A stretch of DNA of 64,000 nt. It comes from Cyclobacteriaceae bacterium. Its GTDB lineage: Bacteria > Bacteroidota > Bacteroidia > Cytophagales > Cyclobacteriaceae. A program made the position numbers and the translations under genes. The notes beneath the pieces were generated by a model that had not been told where the DNA came from, made no database searches, and was given only the letters and a program-made list of their open reading frames with translations. Positions within the stretch are counted from its first letter, which is position 1, and each line of letters opens with the position of its first letter. This document shows, one piece after another, positions 48,937 to 56,977 of the stretch. The stretch lies in the NCBI GenBank assembly GCA_019638395.1, contig JAHBTX010000006.1, positions 186,001-250,000 on the forward strand. Direction: 5' to 3'.

Positions 48937-49965
48937 ATGAACGAAAACAGAACAGAACTTTCACAAGTAGGCGAATTTGGGCTGATCGAGCGGATTAAAA
49001 GCAAGTTCCAAAATCAGAATTCAACCACTATAAAAGGTATTGGCGATGATGCGGCTATCCTGGCTGGTACCGAAAAAAACGTATTGGTCTCAACCGATAT
49101 GTTGCTGGAAGGAATTCATTTTGACTTATCGTATATGCCCTTGCAGCATTTAGGTTATAAAGCGGTGGCGGTAAATGTATCGGACATAGCCGCTATGAAT
49201 GGTACGGCCGAGCAGCTTGTGTTGGGTCTGGCCATCAGCAACCGGTTTTCTCTTGAAGCTATAGATGCCTTTTTTGAAGGTGTGCAGGCTGCTTGTAAAA
49301 ATTATAATGTTGATTTAGTGGGTGGCGACACAACTTCTTCTGCTGCCGGATTGGTAATTTCAATTACGGTATTGGGCAGAGCTGATAAAAGCAGTGTGGT
49401 GCAGCGCAGTGGTGCAAAAGCGAATGACATAATTTGTGTTACAGGCGATTTGGGGGCGGCTTACATGGGCTTACAGGTATTGGAACGTGAGAAAGAAGTT
49501 TTTCTCTCCAACCCCGACATGCAGCCCGATTTAGAAAAATATGAGTACCTGGTAGGGCGACAATTAAAACCCGAAGCGCGCATGGATATTATTCATGAAC
49601 TGCGCGATAAAAATTGTTTACCTACATCCATGATTGATATTTCGGATGGATTAGCTTCGGAATTGTTTCACTTGGGAAAAAACTCAAACCTGGGTGTAAA
49701 GATTTTTGAAGACAAAGTGCCGATTGATCACGATACCTTTGAAACAGCTATCGAATTTAAGATAGACCCGATTACCTGTGCGCTAAATGGTGGTGAAGAT
49801 TATGAGTTACTCTTTACCATTAACCCAACCGATTACGATAAAATCAAAAACCATCCCGACATTCATTTTATTGGCCACATGCATAACGACCCTGCACAAC
49901 ATGTGTTGGTTACAAAGCAGCAAACTGTAACTCCATTAAAAGCTCAGGGATGGAATCATTTTTAA
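48937..49965 (+). CDS. thiL: Thiamine-monophosphate kinase
   Basis: 342 residues, usual length. IKGIGDDAAILAGTEKNVLV and VSTDMLLEGIHFD hold the ATP/Mg-binding Asp residues, VGGDTTSSAAGLVISITVLG the PurM-like core, MIDISDGLASELFHL and CALNGGEDYELLFTI the C-terminal domain. It makes thiamine diphosphate from the monophosphate. Single gene. Confidence 0.9.
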   Translation: MNENRTELSQVGEFGLIERIKSKFQNQNSTTIKGIGDDAAILAGTEKNVLVSTDMLLEGIHFDLSYMPLQHLGYKAVAVNVSDIAAMNGTAEQLVLGLAISNRFSLEAIDAFFEGVQAACKNYNVDLVGGDTTSSAAGLVISITVLGRADKSSVVQRSGAKANDIICVTGDLGAAYMGLQVLEREKEVFLSNPDMQPDLEKYEYLVGRQLKPEARMDIIHELRDKNCLPTSMIDISDGLASELFHLGKNSNLGVKIFEDKVPIDHDTFETAIEFKIDPITCALNGGEDYELLFTINPTDYDKIKNHPDIHFIGHMHNDPAQHVLVTKQQTVTPLKAQGWNHF

Positions 49966-50025
49966 TTTGCTTTGCTAACCAATTTTTAGTTGGTGTAACT
50001 TAACAAAACATACGAGTAATCAACC

Positions 50026-50535
50026 TTAATCAGGTTGATTTTTCGGAAAATCAAAAAACAACATATTGCCACAACCAAACGAAACATCTTGCCAGCGCTT
50101 AACCGGAAGCTCTGCGCCAACAACACCGCAGGTTGGAATATTATCAATAGTTTTATTCAACAACAAGTTGGCAAACTCGGTAAGCCCTGGGTTATGCCCA
50201 AACAGCAACACTACTTCTTCACTATCGCGTGGTGAGTCTTTCAGGTTTCGAATAATATTCAGAATTTCATCTTCACTGGCGTGATACAGTTTACGATCAG
50301 TTTTAATTTTGGAATGATCAAACGCTAAAACCTTTGCAATTGCATTACAGGTTGCAAGTGCACGTTCAGCCGGACTGCTCAGCATAATATCGGGTGTTAT
50401 ACGTTTTTCTTTTAATCGTTTGCCCATGCGCGGAGCATCTTTTTGCCCGCGCTTGTTTAAGGGCCGGTCAAAATCAGCTAACTCCGGATTATCCCAACTG
50501 GATTTAGCGTGCCGAATGATATAGAGTTTCTTCAT
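50026..50535 (-). CDS. sixA: SixA-type histidine phosphatase
   Basis: 169 residues. RHG motif (IIRHAKSSWDNPELADFDRP) with the catalytic His, SSPAERALATC, and FGHNPGLTEFANLL with the second His. Of the short SixA type, which in E. coli dephosphorylates phosphohistidine on phosphotransfer proteins. Diverges from the acyltransferase gene. Confidence 0.85.
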   Translation of the reverse strand: MKKLYIIRHAKSSWDNPELADFDRPLNKRGQKDAPRMGKRLKEKRITPDIMLSSPAERALATCNAIAKVLAFDHSKIKTDRKLYHASEDEILNIIRNLKDSPRDSEEVVLLFGHNPGLTEFANLLLNKTIDNIPTCGVVGAELPVKRWQDVSFGCGNMLFFDFPKNQPD

Positions 50536-50568
50536 TTATTTAACAGCTTCTAATTTAAGCAAAGCCTT

Positions 50569-50576
50569 TATCTTTG
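50569..50576 (+). promoter_or_regulatory. -7 box before the acyltransferase gene
   Basis: TATCTTTG matches TAnnTTTG and ends only 9 bases before the ATG, so the transcript would have a leader of a few bases at most. Confidence 0.4.
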
Positions 50577-50585
50577 CTGTGCTCT

Positions 50586-51506
50586 ATGAAAAACCGACCG
50601 ATTAAAAAACGAATTAAGTACACATCACTTTATTATTTTATCCGGTTTTTAATTTTTTTCTCAAACCTGCTGCCGCGCAAAGCATGGCTTGTTTTCTGTG
50701 GCTGGCTGGGTAAACTTGCCTATTCTTTTTCTCCCAAGCCCCGCGCAAGAACCATCTATCATTTAGGCCTGGCTTTTAGTGGTAAAAAATCTACCCGCGA
50801 AATACTTGATCTCAGCAAACAGGTGTTTGTAATGTTGGGCAAAAATTCAGGCGATATCCTACGATCGTTAAAAGTAAAATCCCTTGCTGATCTTGAGAAA
50901 TTTTTAGTTACCGAAGGCCTTGAGAATTATGAACGGGCGCATGCCAAAGGCAAAGGTGTTATGTTTCTTACTTCACACCTGGGTGCGTTTGATTTACAGG
51001 TTACCAACATGGCGCTGCGCGGACTGAAACCCAACATTATTGGTACTGCTTTGAAAGACGAACGATTAAATGATCTTTTATTTGAATATCGCAATGCTTT
51101 TGGTGCAATAGCGATTGAACGTGGTAAAGAGAGCGTCCGGTTATTCAAAATATTAAAGTCAGGAGGATCAATCGCTATTCTCATCGATCAGGATACGAAA
51201 GTTAAAAGCCGCTTTGTTGATTTTTTCGGAATGCCGGCCGCCACGCCAATAGGAGCAACTGTATTAGCATTGCGGACCGGTTGTGCGGTGGTACCCACGT
51301 ATATTTATTTGGGTGAAGACGGCAAACAACACATGCACATCTTACCAGAAATACCGTTGGTAATTACTGGCGATGAAGAAACCGACCTGGTCGTAAACAC
51401 GCAGAACTTTACCCATGTAACCGAACAAATAGTACGCGAACATCCTGAACAATGGGTGTGGATGCACGAGCGCTGGAAGACAAAGCCAGGGGAGGAGATA
51501 CGTTAA
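50586..51506 (+). CDS. LpxL/HtrB-type lysophospholipid (lipid A) acyltransferase
   Basis: 306 residues from the ATG at 50586 (MKNRPIKKRIKYTSLYYFIR). N-terminal membrane anchor (about 12-30 and 38-50), then FLTSHLGAFDLQVTNMAL with the HxxxxD catalytic motif in altered form (H-L-G-A-F-D), SIAILIDQDTKVKSRFVDFF, and PEQWVWMHERWKTKP at the end. It adds secondary acyl chains to lipid A at the inner membrane. Confidence 0.85.
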   Translation: MKNRPIKKRIKYTSLYYFIRFLIFFSNLLPRKAWLVFCGWLGKLAYSFSPKPRARTIYHLGLAFSGKKSTREILDLSKQVFVMLGKNSGDILRSLKVKSLADLEKFLVTEGLENYERAHAKGKGVMFLTSHLGAFDLQVTNMALRGLKPNIIGTALKDERLNDLLFEYRNAFGAIAIERGKESVRLFKILKSGGSIAILIDQDTKVKSRFVDFFGMPAATPIGATVLALRTGCAVVPTYIYLGEDGKQHMHILPEIPLVITGDEETDLVVNTQNFTHVTEQIVREHPEQWVWMHERWKTKPGEEIR

Positions 51507-51545
51507 TTTCGGATTCAAAATTTTAAATCTTGAATTCGAAATTAT
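51505..51545. repeat. AT-rich inverted repeat at the end of the acyltransferase gene
   Basis: AATTTCGGATTCAAAATTTT then AAATCTTGAATTCGAAATT, nearly complementary halves. A related string GATTTCGAATTTAAAATTTT occurs upstream of the coiled-coil gene near 31201, so the word is dispersed. Possible terminator for both converging genes. Confidence 0.6.
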
Positions 51546-51910
51546 TTCTTGAAAACAAAGTAAACGGCCAGGATCAAAAAGATAAATCCAATAAAATGGT
51601 TCCACCGGAAGGTTTCGGTTTTGAAGAACAGTAATGAAAACACCACAAACACAACCAGCGTAATTACTTCCTGCATCACTTTCAATTCCATTAATGAAAA
51701 CGGGCCACCATTTCCCTTGAAGCCAATTCGGTTAGCGGGTACTTGTAATATGTATTCAAACAAAGCAATGCCCCAACTTATCAAAATAATGGCCACCAGG
51801 CCCAGGTTCTTGCCCCAACTCATTTCCTTAAACTTTAAATGCCCATACCAGGCAAACGTCATGAAGGTGTTGCTGAGTACAAGTAAGATGATGGTGTAGA
51901 ATGCTTTCAT
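51542..51910 (-). CDS. DMT-family small membrane protein (DUF486)
   Basis: 122 residues from the ATG at 51910 (MKAFYTIILLVLSNTFMTFA). Four membrane segments; FAWYGHLKF and LFEYILQVPANRIG are hallmark motifs of DUF486 proteins. Inner membrane; small drug/metabolite-transporter-like, substrate unknown. Confidence 0.8.
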   Translation of the reverse strand: MKAFYTIILLVLSNTFMTFAWYGHLKFKEMSWGKNLGLVAIILISWGIALFEYILQVPANRIGFKGNGGPFSLMELKVMQEVITLVVFVVFSLLFFKTETFRWNHFIGFIFLILAVYFVFKK

Positions 51911-51957
51911 ATACCAATTTACAGTTGACAACCCAGATAGCCATCGGGGCAGTTAAC

Positions 51958-51983
51958 AAGTATCAAGTTGTCAATTGATACTT
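51958..51983. repeat. Inverted repeat between ettA and the DUF486 gene
   Basis: AAGTATCAA/TTGATACTT with an 8-base loop, followed by TTGTCAATTGTCAATT, the word that forms the arms of the 42365..42406 palindrome. Confidence 0.7.
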
Positions 51984-51996
51984 GTCAATTGTCAAT

Positions 51997-53679
51997 TTAT
52001 TTAACAAGTTTTTTATACCTGATCCGATGTGGTTGATCATCGCCCACGCGCTTCTTGCGATTTTCTTCGTACTCGCTAAAGGTTCCTTCAAACCAATACG
52101 CTTGCGAGTCGCCCTCAAAAGCAAGTATGTGTGTACAAACGCGATCGAGGAACCAACGATCGTGAGAAATAATTACTGCACAACCACCAAAATTTTCGAG
52201 TGCCTCTTCTAATGCACGCAGTGTGTTTACATCTAAATCGTTGGTAGGTTCATCTAACAATAACAAATTACCACCTTGCTTTAGCGCAATGGCTAAGTGT
52301 GCGCGGTTGCGCATCCCACCCGAAAGTTCTTTTACTTTTTTCTGCTGATCGGTTCCACTGAAATTAAACTTGCTAACGTAGGCGCGCGAGTTAATCTCTT
52401 TTCCACCCACCAGTATCAAATCCTGGCCACCGGTTATGGCTTGAAACACGGTGTCTTCCGGTTTTAAATCATCATGTTCCTGATCTACGTAAGCAATCTT
52501 CACCGTTTCGCCAACTTCAAACGTTCCGGCATCGGGTTTCAATTGACCGGTAATCATTTTGAACAAGGTAGTTTTACCGGCACCGTTCGGTCCAATAATC
52601 CCAACAATACCCGCAGGTGGAAGCGAGAACGTTAAATTCTCGTACAACAACTTATCGCCAAATGCTTTTGATACCCCGTGGGCTTCAATAACCTTATTAC
52701 CCAAACGTGGCCCGGGCGGAATAAACAATTCCAGTTTGTCTTCTTTTTCGCGCGTTTCCTGGCTCATCAGTTTATCGTACGCACTTAAGCGCGCTTTACC
52801 TTTTGCATGGCGGCCTTTCGGACTCATGCGCACCCACTCTAACTCGCGCTCTAATGCTTTCTGGCGTTTAGATTCTGATTTCTCTTCTTGCGCTAATCGT
52901 TTTTGCTTTTGATCGAGCCAGCTCGAATAATTTCCTTTCCAGGGAATACCTTCGCCACGATCAAGTTCTAAAATCCATCCGGCCACGTTATCCAAAAAGT
53001 AACGGTCGTGCGTTACCGCGATGATGGTGCCTTTGTATTGCCGCAAGTGTTCTTCCAGCCAGTGTACCGATTCGGCATCCAGGTGGTTGGTAGGTTCATC
53101 TAACAAAAGCACATCAGGAGTTTGCAACAACAACCGGCATAAGGCCACTCTTCTTTTCTCACCACCCGAAAGATGTTCTACTTTAGCATCAGGTGGCGGA
53201 CAGCGCAAGGCGTCCATTGCACGTTCTAGTTTATGATCCAATTCCCAGGCATTTACGGCATCTAATTTTTCCTGCACTTCGCCTTGGCGGGTGATGAGTT
53301 TATCCATCTTATCCGGATCTTCCAATACTTCCGGGTCGCCAAACTTTTCGTTGATGGCTTCAAATTCTTTTAAGAGCGCCACCACATCTTTTACACCTTC
53401 TTCTACAATTTCTTTTACCGTTTTGGTTTTATCCAACTGCGGTTCTTGTTCCAGATAGCCAACCGAATAGCCTAGATCAGAAACAACTTCGCCCTGAAAT
53501 TCTTTGTCGATACCGGCTATAATCCGCAACAGCGATGACTTACCCGAGCCGTTTAAACCCAGCACACCAATTTTGGCTCCGTAGAAAAAAGAGAGGTAAA
53601 TATTTTTTAAAACTTGTTTTTGGGGCGGATAAATCTTGTTTACGCCCGTCATCGAGAAAATTATTTTTTCGTCAGCCAT
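51997..53679 (-). CDS. ettA: Energy-dependent translational throttle protein EttA
   Basis: 560 residues, usual length. ABC-F protein with two ATPase domains and no membrane part: GLNGSGKSS and GPNGAGKTT (Walker A), two LSGG signatures, two DEPTNHLD/DEPTNDLD Walker B motifs, and the linker with the arm region (about 240-310, SKRQKALERELEWVRMSPKG). It binds the ribosomal E site and links translation to energy charge. Confidence 0.95.
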   Translation of the reverse strand: MADEKIIFSMTGVNKIYPPQKQVLKNIYLSFFYGAKIGVLGLNGSGKSSLLRIIAGIDKEFQGEVVSDLGYSVGYLEQEPQLDKTKTVKEIVEEGVKDVVALLKEFEAINEKFGDPEVLEDPDKMDKLITRQGEVQEKLDAVNAWELDHKLERAMDALRCPPPDAKVEHLSGGEKRRVALCRLLLQTPDVLLLDEPTNHLDAESVHWLEEHLRQYKGTIIAVTHDRYFLDNVAGWILELDRGEGIPWKGNYSSWLDQKQKRLAQEEKSESKRQKALERELEWVRMSPKGRHAKGKARLSAYDKLMSQETREKEDKLELFIPPGPRLGNKVIEAHGVSKAFGDKLLYENLTFSLPPAGIVGIIGPNGAGKTTLFKMITGQLKPDAGTFEVGETVKIAYVDQEHDDLKPEDTVFQAITGGQDLILVGGKEINSRAYVSKFNFSGTDQQKKVKELSGGMRNRAHLAIALKQGGNLLLLDEPTNDLDVNTLRALEEALENFGGCAVIISHDRWFLDRVCTHILAFEGDSQAYWFEGTFSEYEENRKKRVGDDQPHRIRYKKLVK

Positions 53680-53806
53680 GGGTAGTGAATATTAATTGGG
53701 AACGCAAATATGGCGTTTTTGGGTCAATATCCACAGATGCGAAAGAATGCCTGTAAACCCCGGAAACGATTACTTTTTTAAATCCGGAACTATCGACACC
53801 CAACTC

Positions 53807-53836
53807 TTGACTATGGGGTATTTAATTTTATTTTTG
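53807..53836 (+). promoter_or_regulatory. Canonical promoter of the DUF2795 gene
   Basis: TTG (53807..53809), 19 bases, then TATTTTTG (53829..53836). A very strong Shine-Dalgarno AGGAGGG (53851..53857) lies nine bases before the ATG, unusual for this phylum, where such sites are rare. Confidence 0.75.
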
Positions 53837-53866
53837 CGGGAAATTTAATCAGGAGGGACAACCACT

Positions 53867-54088
53867 ATGTATTGGACACTCGAATTAGCCTCGTACCTGG
53901 AAGACGCACCCTGGCCGGCAACAAAAGATGAGTTAATAGACTTCTCCATCCGTTCAGGTGCACCGCTGGAAGTAGTGGAAAACCTGCAGGAGTTGGAAGA
54001 CGATGGCCAACCTTATGAAAGTATTGAGGAAATCTGGCCGGATTATCCTACCAAGGAGGATTTCTTTTTTAATGAAGACGAATACTAA
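53867..54088 (+). CDS. DUF2795 protein
   Basis: 73 residues, highly acidic towards the end (EEIWPDYPTKEDFFFNEDEY). The MYWTLELASYLEDAPWPATK start and the DELIDFSIRSGAPLEVVENL helix are typical of short DUF2795 proteins. Small, soluble, conserved in Bacteroidota, unknown function. Strong promoter, strong ribosome site and a terminator suggest high expression as a single unit. Confidence 0.85.
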   Translation: MYWTLELASYLEDAPWPATKDELIDFSIRSGAPLEVVENLQELEDDGQPYESIEEIWPDYPTKEDFFFNEDEY

Positions 54089-54115
54089 AAGTTTTTCGTG
54101 ATTAGTATTGAGTAA

Positions 54116-54143
54116 ATAGTGGGGCTGGGCCCCTTTTTTGTTT
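54116..54143 (+). terminator. Terminator of the DUF2795 gene
   Basis: GGGGC-TGG-GCCCC followed by TTTTTTG. Confidence 0.85.
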
Positions 54144-54151
54144 CCGATCTT

Positions 54152-54826
54152 TTAACGCCTGTTTTTCACAAGTGCTTCGGCTACAATCAAATCTTCGGGC
54201 GTAGTAATCTTGATGTTTTCGTAGCTGCCTTCAAACAAAGAGATGGTGTGTCCTAACTTTTCAACCACGCTTGCATCATCTGTCATGGTGGGGTCTTCTT
54301 TAAGTTGATACGCTTGCTTGATCAGTTCAATTGAAAAAGTTTGTGGTGTTTGAATGAGCCGGAAGCGCGAGCGGTCCATCGCCTTTGTATTATCCTGATC
54401 TGTCATGCGGATGGATTCTTTCAACCGCACAGCCGCTACTGCCGATTGATGTACAGCTGCTAACCGGAACGAGGCACCAATAATATCTTCACTCACCAGG
54501 GGTCGCACGCCATCGTGAATAGCAACCAGTCCGTTGCCTTCAATTTTTTCCAATCCGTTTTTAACTGATTGAAACCGGGTTTCGCCACCTTTTTGCAGAA
54601 CTACAGGTTTAGTGAAGTTGTGTTTTTTACAGATGTCGTGCCAGATTGCAAAATCATCTTCCGGTAGTACCAGCACGATGGTAATATTTTTTGAATACCG
54701 GTAAAAGGCTTCCAGCGTGTGTAGTAGAATAGGTTTGCCGCTTAATTCAAGAAATTGTTTCGGTAACTTACTTTTAATGCGGGTACCTTTACCTCCAGCA
54801 ACAATAAGGGCGTATTCAGAATTCAT
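54152..54826 (-). CDS. ispD: 2-C-methyl-D-erythritol 4-phosphate cytidylyltransferase
   Basis: 224 residues. Nucleotidyltransferase start ALIVAGGKGTRIKSKLPKQF (GGxGxR) and VAIHDGVRPLVS with the conserved Arg and Asp of IspD. It performs the third step of the MEP isoprenoid pathway. Overlaps the HepT gene by 11 bases, so it is co-transcribed with the MntA-HepT pair. Confidence 0.9.
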   Translation of the reverse strand: MNSEYALIVAGGKGTRIKSKLPKQFLELSGKPILLHTLEAFYRYSKNITIVLVLPEDDFAIWHDICKKHNFTKPVVLQKGGETRFQSVKNGLEKIEGNGLVAIHDGVRPLVSEDIIGASFRLAAVHQSAVAAVRLKESIRMTDQDNTKAMDRSRFRLIQTPQTFSIELIKQAYQLKEDPTMTDDASVVEKLGHTISLFEGSYENIKITTPEDLIVAEALVKNRR

Positions 54827-55169
54827 CAGGAGAATTTTGAAGTATTTCGTGAAGAACCTTTTTAAGTTCAGGTAAGTAGATATCGCGAATTCTCCACACG
54901 ATCTCGAGATTGATCATACCATATTCATGCACCAGAATGTGGCGGCATCGAATTATTCGACTCCATTCTACCTGTGGGTATTTATCACGATATTCTTTTG
55001 ATAGGCGATTGGAGGCTTCTCCGGTTACAATGAGTTTATAAACAATCGCGGCTTGAGCTTTCTTGTCAGATGTGAATTGGTCATACGTCTGACCTTCCGT
55101 AAAACTCTCAACATCAGCTACTGCGTCAAGAATGTCAATAATAAGTAATCGTTGTAATTTCTTAGACAT
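54816..55169 (-). CDS. hepT: HepT-like toxin (HEPN, DUF86)
   Basis: 117 residues, all-helical. The HEPN RNase motif is R-x4-H-x-Y-like: IIRCRHILVHEYGMINLEIV. Paired with a minimal nucleotidyltransferase (55162..55452) that overlaps it by 8 bases, this is a HepT/MntA toxin-antitoxin module, in which MntA blocks the HEPN toxin by AMP transfer onto a Tyr near the active site. Its linkage to ispD is chance or read-through. Confidence 0.8.
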   Translation of the reverse strand: MSKKLQRLLIIDILDAVADVESFTEGQTYDQFTSDKKAQAAIVYKLIVTGEASNRLSKEYRDKYPQVEWSRIIRCRHILVHEYGMINLEIVWRIRDIYLPELKKVLHEILQNSPDEF

Positions 55170-55452
55170 CTATTGCATCAGCTTCAATATAAGGCCGGTA
55201 GTGAGGTTTTAAGTATTTTCGGGAAATTAAATCCACCTTTTTTACTCCAAGTAATTTTTCAAGATCCTCAACCAAATCAACAACCTCTAATCCTATCGGT
55301 CCATTAAATTCCACTAGTAGGTCAATATCACTTTTAGCCGTCTGCTCTCCTCGCGCAAACGATCCAAATAAGGCCAGGCTTGCAACCGGATATTTTTTCT
55401 GGATTTCGGCTTTGTGTGCCCGAAGTATAGTCAGAATATCTTCCCGCGTCAT
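55162..55452 (-). CDS. mntA: MntA-like minimal nucleotidyltransferase antitoxin
   Basis: 96 residues. The Pol-beta superfamily motif is FGSFARGEQTAKSDIDLLV: Gly30-Ser31 and Asp42, Asp44. First gene of the MntA-HepT-IspD run. It is expected to adenylylate and silence the HepT toxin. Confidence 0.85.
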   Translation of the reverse strand: MTREDILTILRAHKAEIQKKYPVASLALFGSFARGEQTAKSDIDLLVEFNGPIGLEVVDLVEDLEKLLGVKKVDLISRKYLKPHYRPYIEADAIDV

Positions 55453-55497
55453 GCTGTAAAGTTAGCAAAAACCGGTCTAACGGTTAATTTTGAATTT

Positions 55498-55740
55498 ATG
55501 ATTCTAATTCGCATCCTGTTATTAGCCTTTAATGTGGGGGTAGTTGCCTACCTGATTTACCGAATCTTGCAGATTCAACAGACTAATAACCCTAATAAAA
55601 CCTGGATCATTCTAATCAGCATATTTTTACTTCTGCTACCCGCTACCATGTTAATGGGTTTTGTCAGGCCATCTGCTGTTTATCTCCTCCTGTATCCCGT
55701 GGCCATTGGCGTGCATCTATACCTTATTCGTAATACATAA
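55498..55740 (+). CDS. Small two-span membrane protein
   Basis: 80 residues from the ATG at 55498; a longer frame starts inside the oppositely oriented mntA region and is rejected. Three hydrophobic stretches (near 3-22, 35-53 and 60-75). No family recognised. Confidence 0.55.
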   Translation: MILIRILLLAFNVGVVAYLIYRILQIQQTNNPNKTWIILISIFLLLLPATMLMGFVRPSAVYLLLYPVAIGVHLYLIRNT

Positions 55741-55769
55741 ATTGTAATTCGTCAACGGCACAATTCCAT

Positions 55770-55777
55770 TACCTTTG
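55770..55777 (+). promoter_or_regulatory. -7 box directly before the NeuD-type gene
   Basis: TACCTTTG matches TAnnTTTG and lies only four bases before the ATG at 55782. Transcription would start at or next to the A of ATG, which suggests a leaderless mRNA, or a later start codon. Confidence 0.4.
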
Positions 55778-55781
55778 CGGC

Positions 55782-56417
55782 ATGGAAAATCCGGTTATTA
55801 TTTTTGGAGCAAATGCATTGGGCCGCGCGGCCCGCGAAATCTTTGAAACAAACGAAGTGGTGGTCTATGGCTTTCTGGACGACAATAAAAAATTGCACAA
55901 TACCCAACTTGATGAAGTAACTATTTTGGGCGATACCGATAACGATGGCTTTCTGAAACTGATTGGTAAAAAATGCGAAGCCTTTGTGGCCATTGATGAT
56001 AACAAACTGCGCAAATCGGTGGTGAAAATGCTGCAAGAAGTGCGGCATGTGCAACCCGTTAACGCCATTCATGGCAAAGCTACTGTTTCAGTGTTGGCAG
56101 CCATTGGACACGGAAATTTTATTGACTTCAATTGCTACCTGGCACCTGGCTCTAAAATTGGTAATCATTGTTTACTACACGCCAAAGCATTTATAGGGGT
56201 GGAAACTTCTTTGGGCGATTTTGTGCAGGTGGGTGCCGGCAGTAACATCAATCCTGGGGTTATCATCGAGGACGAAGTGTTTATTGGTTCCGGAGTAACC
56301 ATTGTTTCCGGAGTAACTATTGGTAAAGGAGCACGTATTGGTGCGGGTTCGGTTGTGGTGGCTCCGGTTAAAGCCGGAGAAACTGTATTTGGTAATCCTG
56401 CAAAGGCGATCAATTAA
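55782..56417 (+). CDS. NeuD-type acetyltransferase (left-handed beta helix)
   Basis: 211 residues. N-terminal Rossmann-like part (IIFGANALGRAAREIFETNE) that binds the sugar nucleotide, then left-handed beta-helix hexapeptide repeats (ASKIGNH.., GVETSLGDFVQVGAGSNINP, GSGVTIVSGVTIGKGARIGA) and a short end. Family of sialic-acid/bacillosamine O- or N-acetyltransferases. It has no adjacent glycan-synthesis genes, so the substrate is unknown. Confidence 0.75.
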   Translation: MENPVIIFGANALGRAAREIFETNEVVVYGFLDDNKKLHNTQLDEVTILGDTDNDGFLKLIGKKCEAFVAIDDNKLRKSVVKMLQEVRHVQPVNAIHGKATVSVLAAIGHGNFIDFNCYLAPGSKIGNHCLLHAKAFIGVETSLGDFVQVGAGSNINPGVIIEDEVFIGSGVTIVSGVTIGKGARIGAGSVVVAPVKAGETVFGNPAKAIN

Positions 56418-56460
56418 ATTACCACTGCTACTCCATTACCTGGGTATGAGTGGAATCGCT

Positions 56461-56525
56461 TTTGATTTGTGATTATTGATTTATTAAATCTAAAATCACT
56501 GATCACAAGTCACTAATCATAAATT
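56461..56525. repeat. Imperfect inverted repeat of GATTTGTGATTA words
   Basis: Half TTTGATTTGTGATTATTGAT and half ATCACTGATCACAAGTCACT are imperfect complements, between the converging NeuD-type gene and 56527..56892. Possible terminator or dispersed repeat. Confidence 0.55.
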
Positions 56526-56526
56526 C

Positions 56527-56892
56527 TTAGTCTTCCGGAAACGGAATGTAAACAAAACTGGCAAAGTCTTTATCTACCACAAATAAACAGCAGAATTCGT
56601 CCGGGTCTTTATAAGAATTTCTAAAGTCTTCTTCCTTATCAGGAGCAACAAGTTCGCGCTGTAAAAACTCGTCCAGAAACGAGGCGTAATAATTCCATTC
56701 TAAGTTGAGTGGAGCACCCGGTATCAGTACTTGTCCAATCGGTAATTGTTCTTTCGAGATTGGAAAAATAGGAAACTCAAAGCCTGCTTTGCGGATTTGA
56801 TACGAAGCTTCTTTCAGGGTATCGGCTACTTTCACAAAATCCTGCGAAATAGTGCCCAGGTATTTTCCATTTAATTCAGGATCGTTAAACAT
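56527..56892 (-). CDS. Hypothetical protein
   Basis: 121 residues, acidic, soluble (EFPIFPISKEQLPIGQVLIP; then WNYYASFLDEFLQRELVAPD and CCLFVVDKDFASFVYIPFPE). Small conserved Bacteroidota protein; I know no function. It diverges from the propeller gene. Confidence 0.65.
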   Translation of the reverse strand: MFNDPELNGKYLGTISQDFVKVADTLKEASYQIRKAGFEFPIFPISKEQLPIGQVLIPGAPLNLEWNYYASFLDEFLQRELVAPDKEEDFRNSYKDPDEFCCLFVVDKDFASFVYIPFPED

Positions 56893-56977
56893 GTGTGTGT
56901 GCCGTTAAAATAATAGCCGGATACAGAAGTCTTTTTCAGTCGAAGAAATCTCTATTTTTAACAAAATTAAAAATCTC

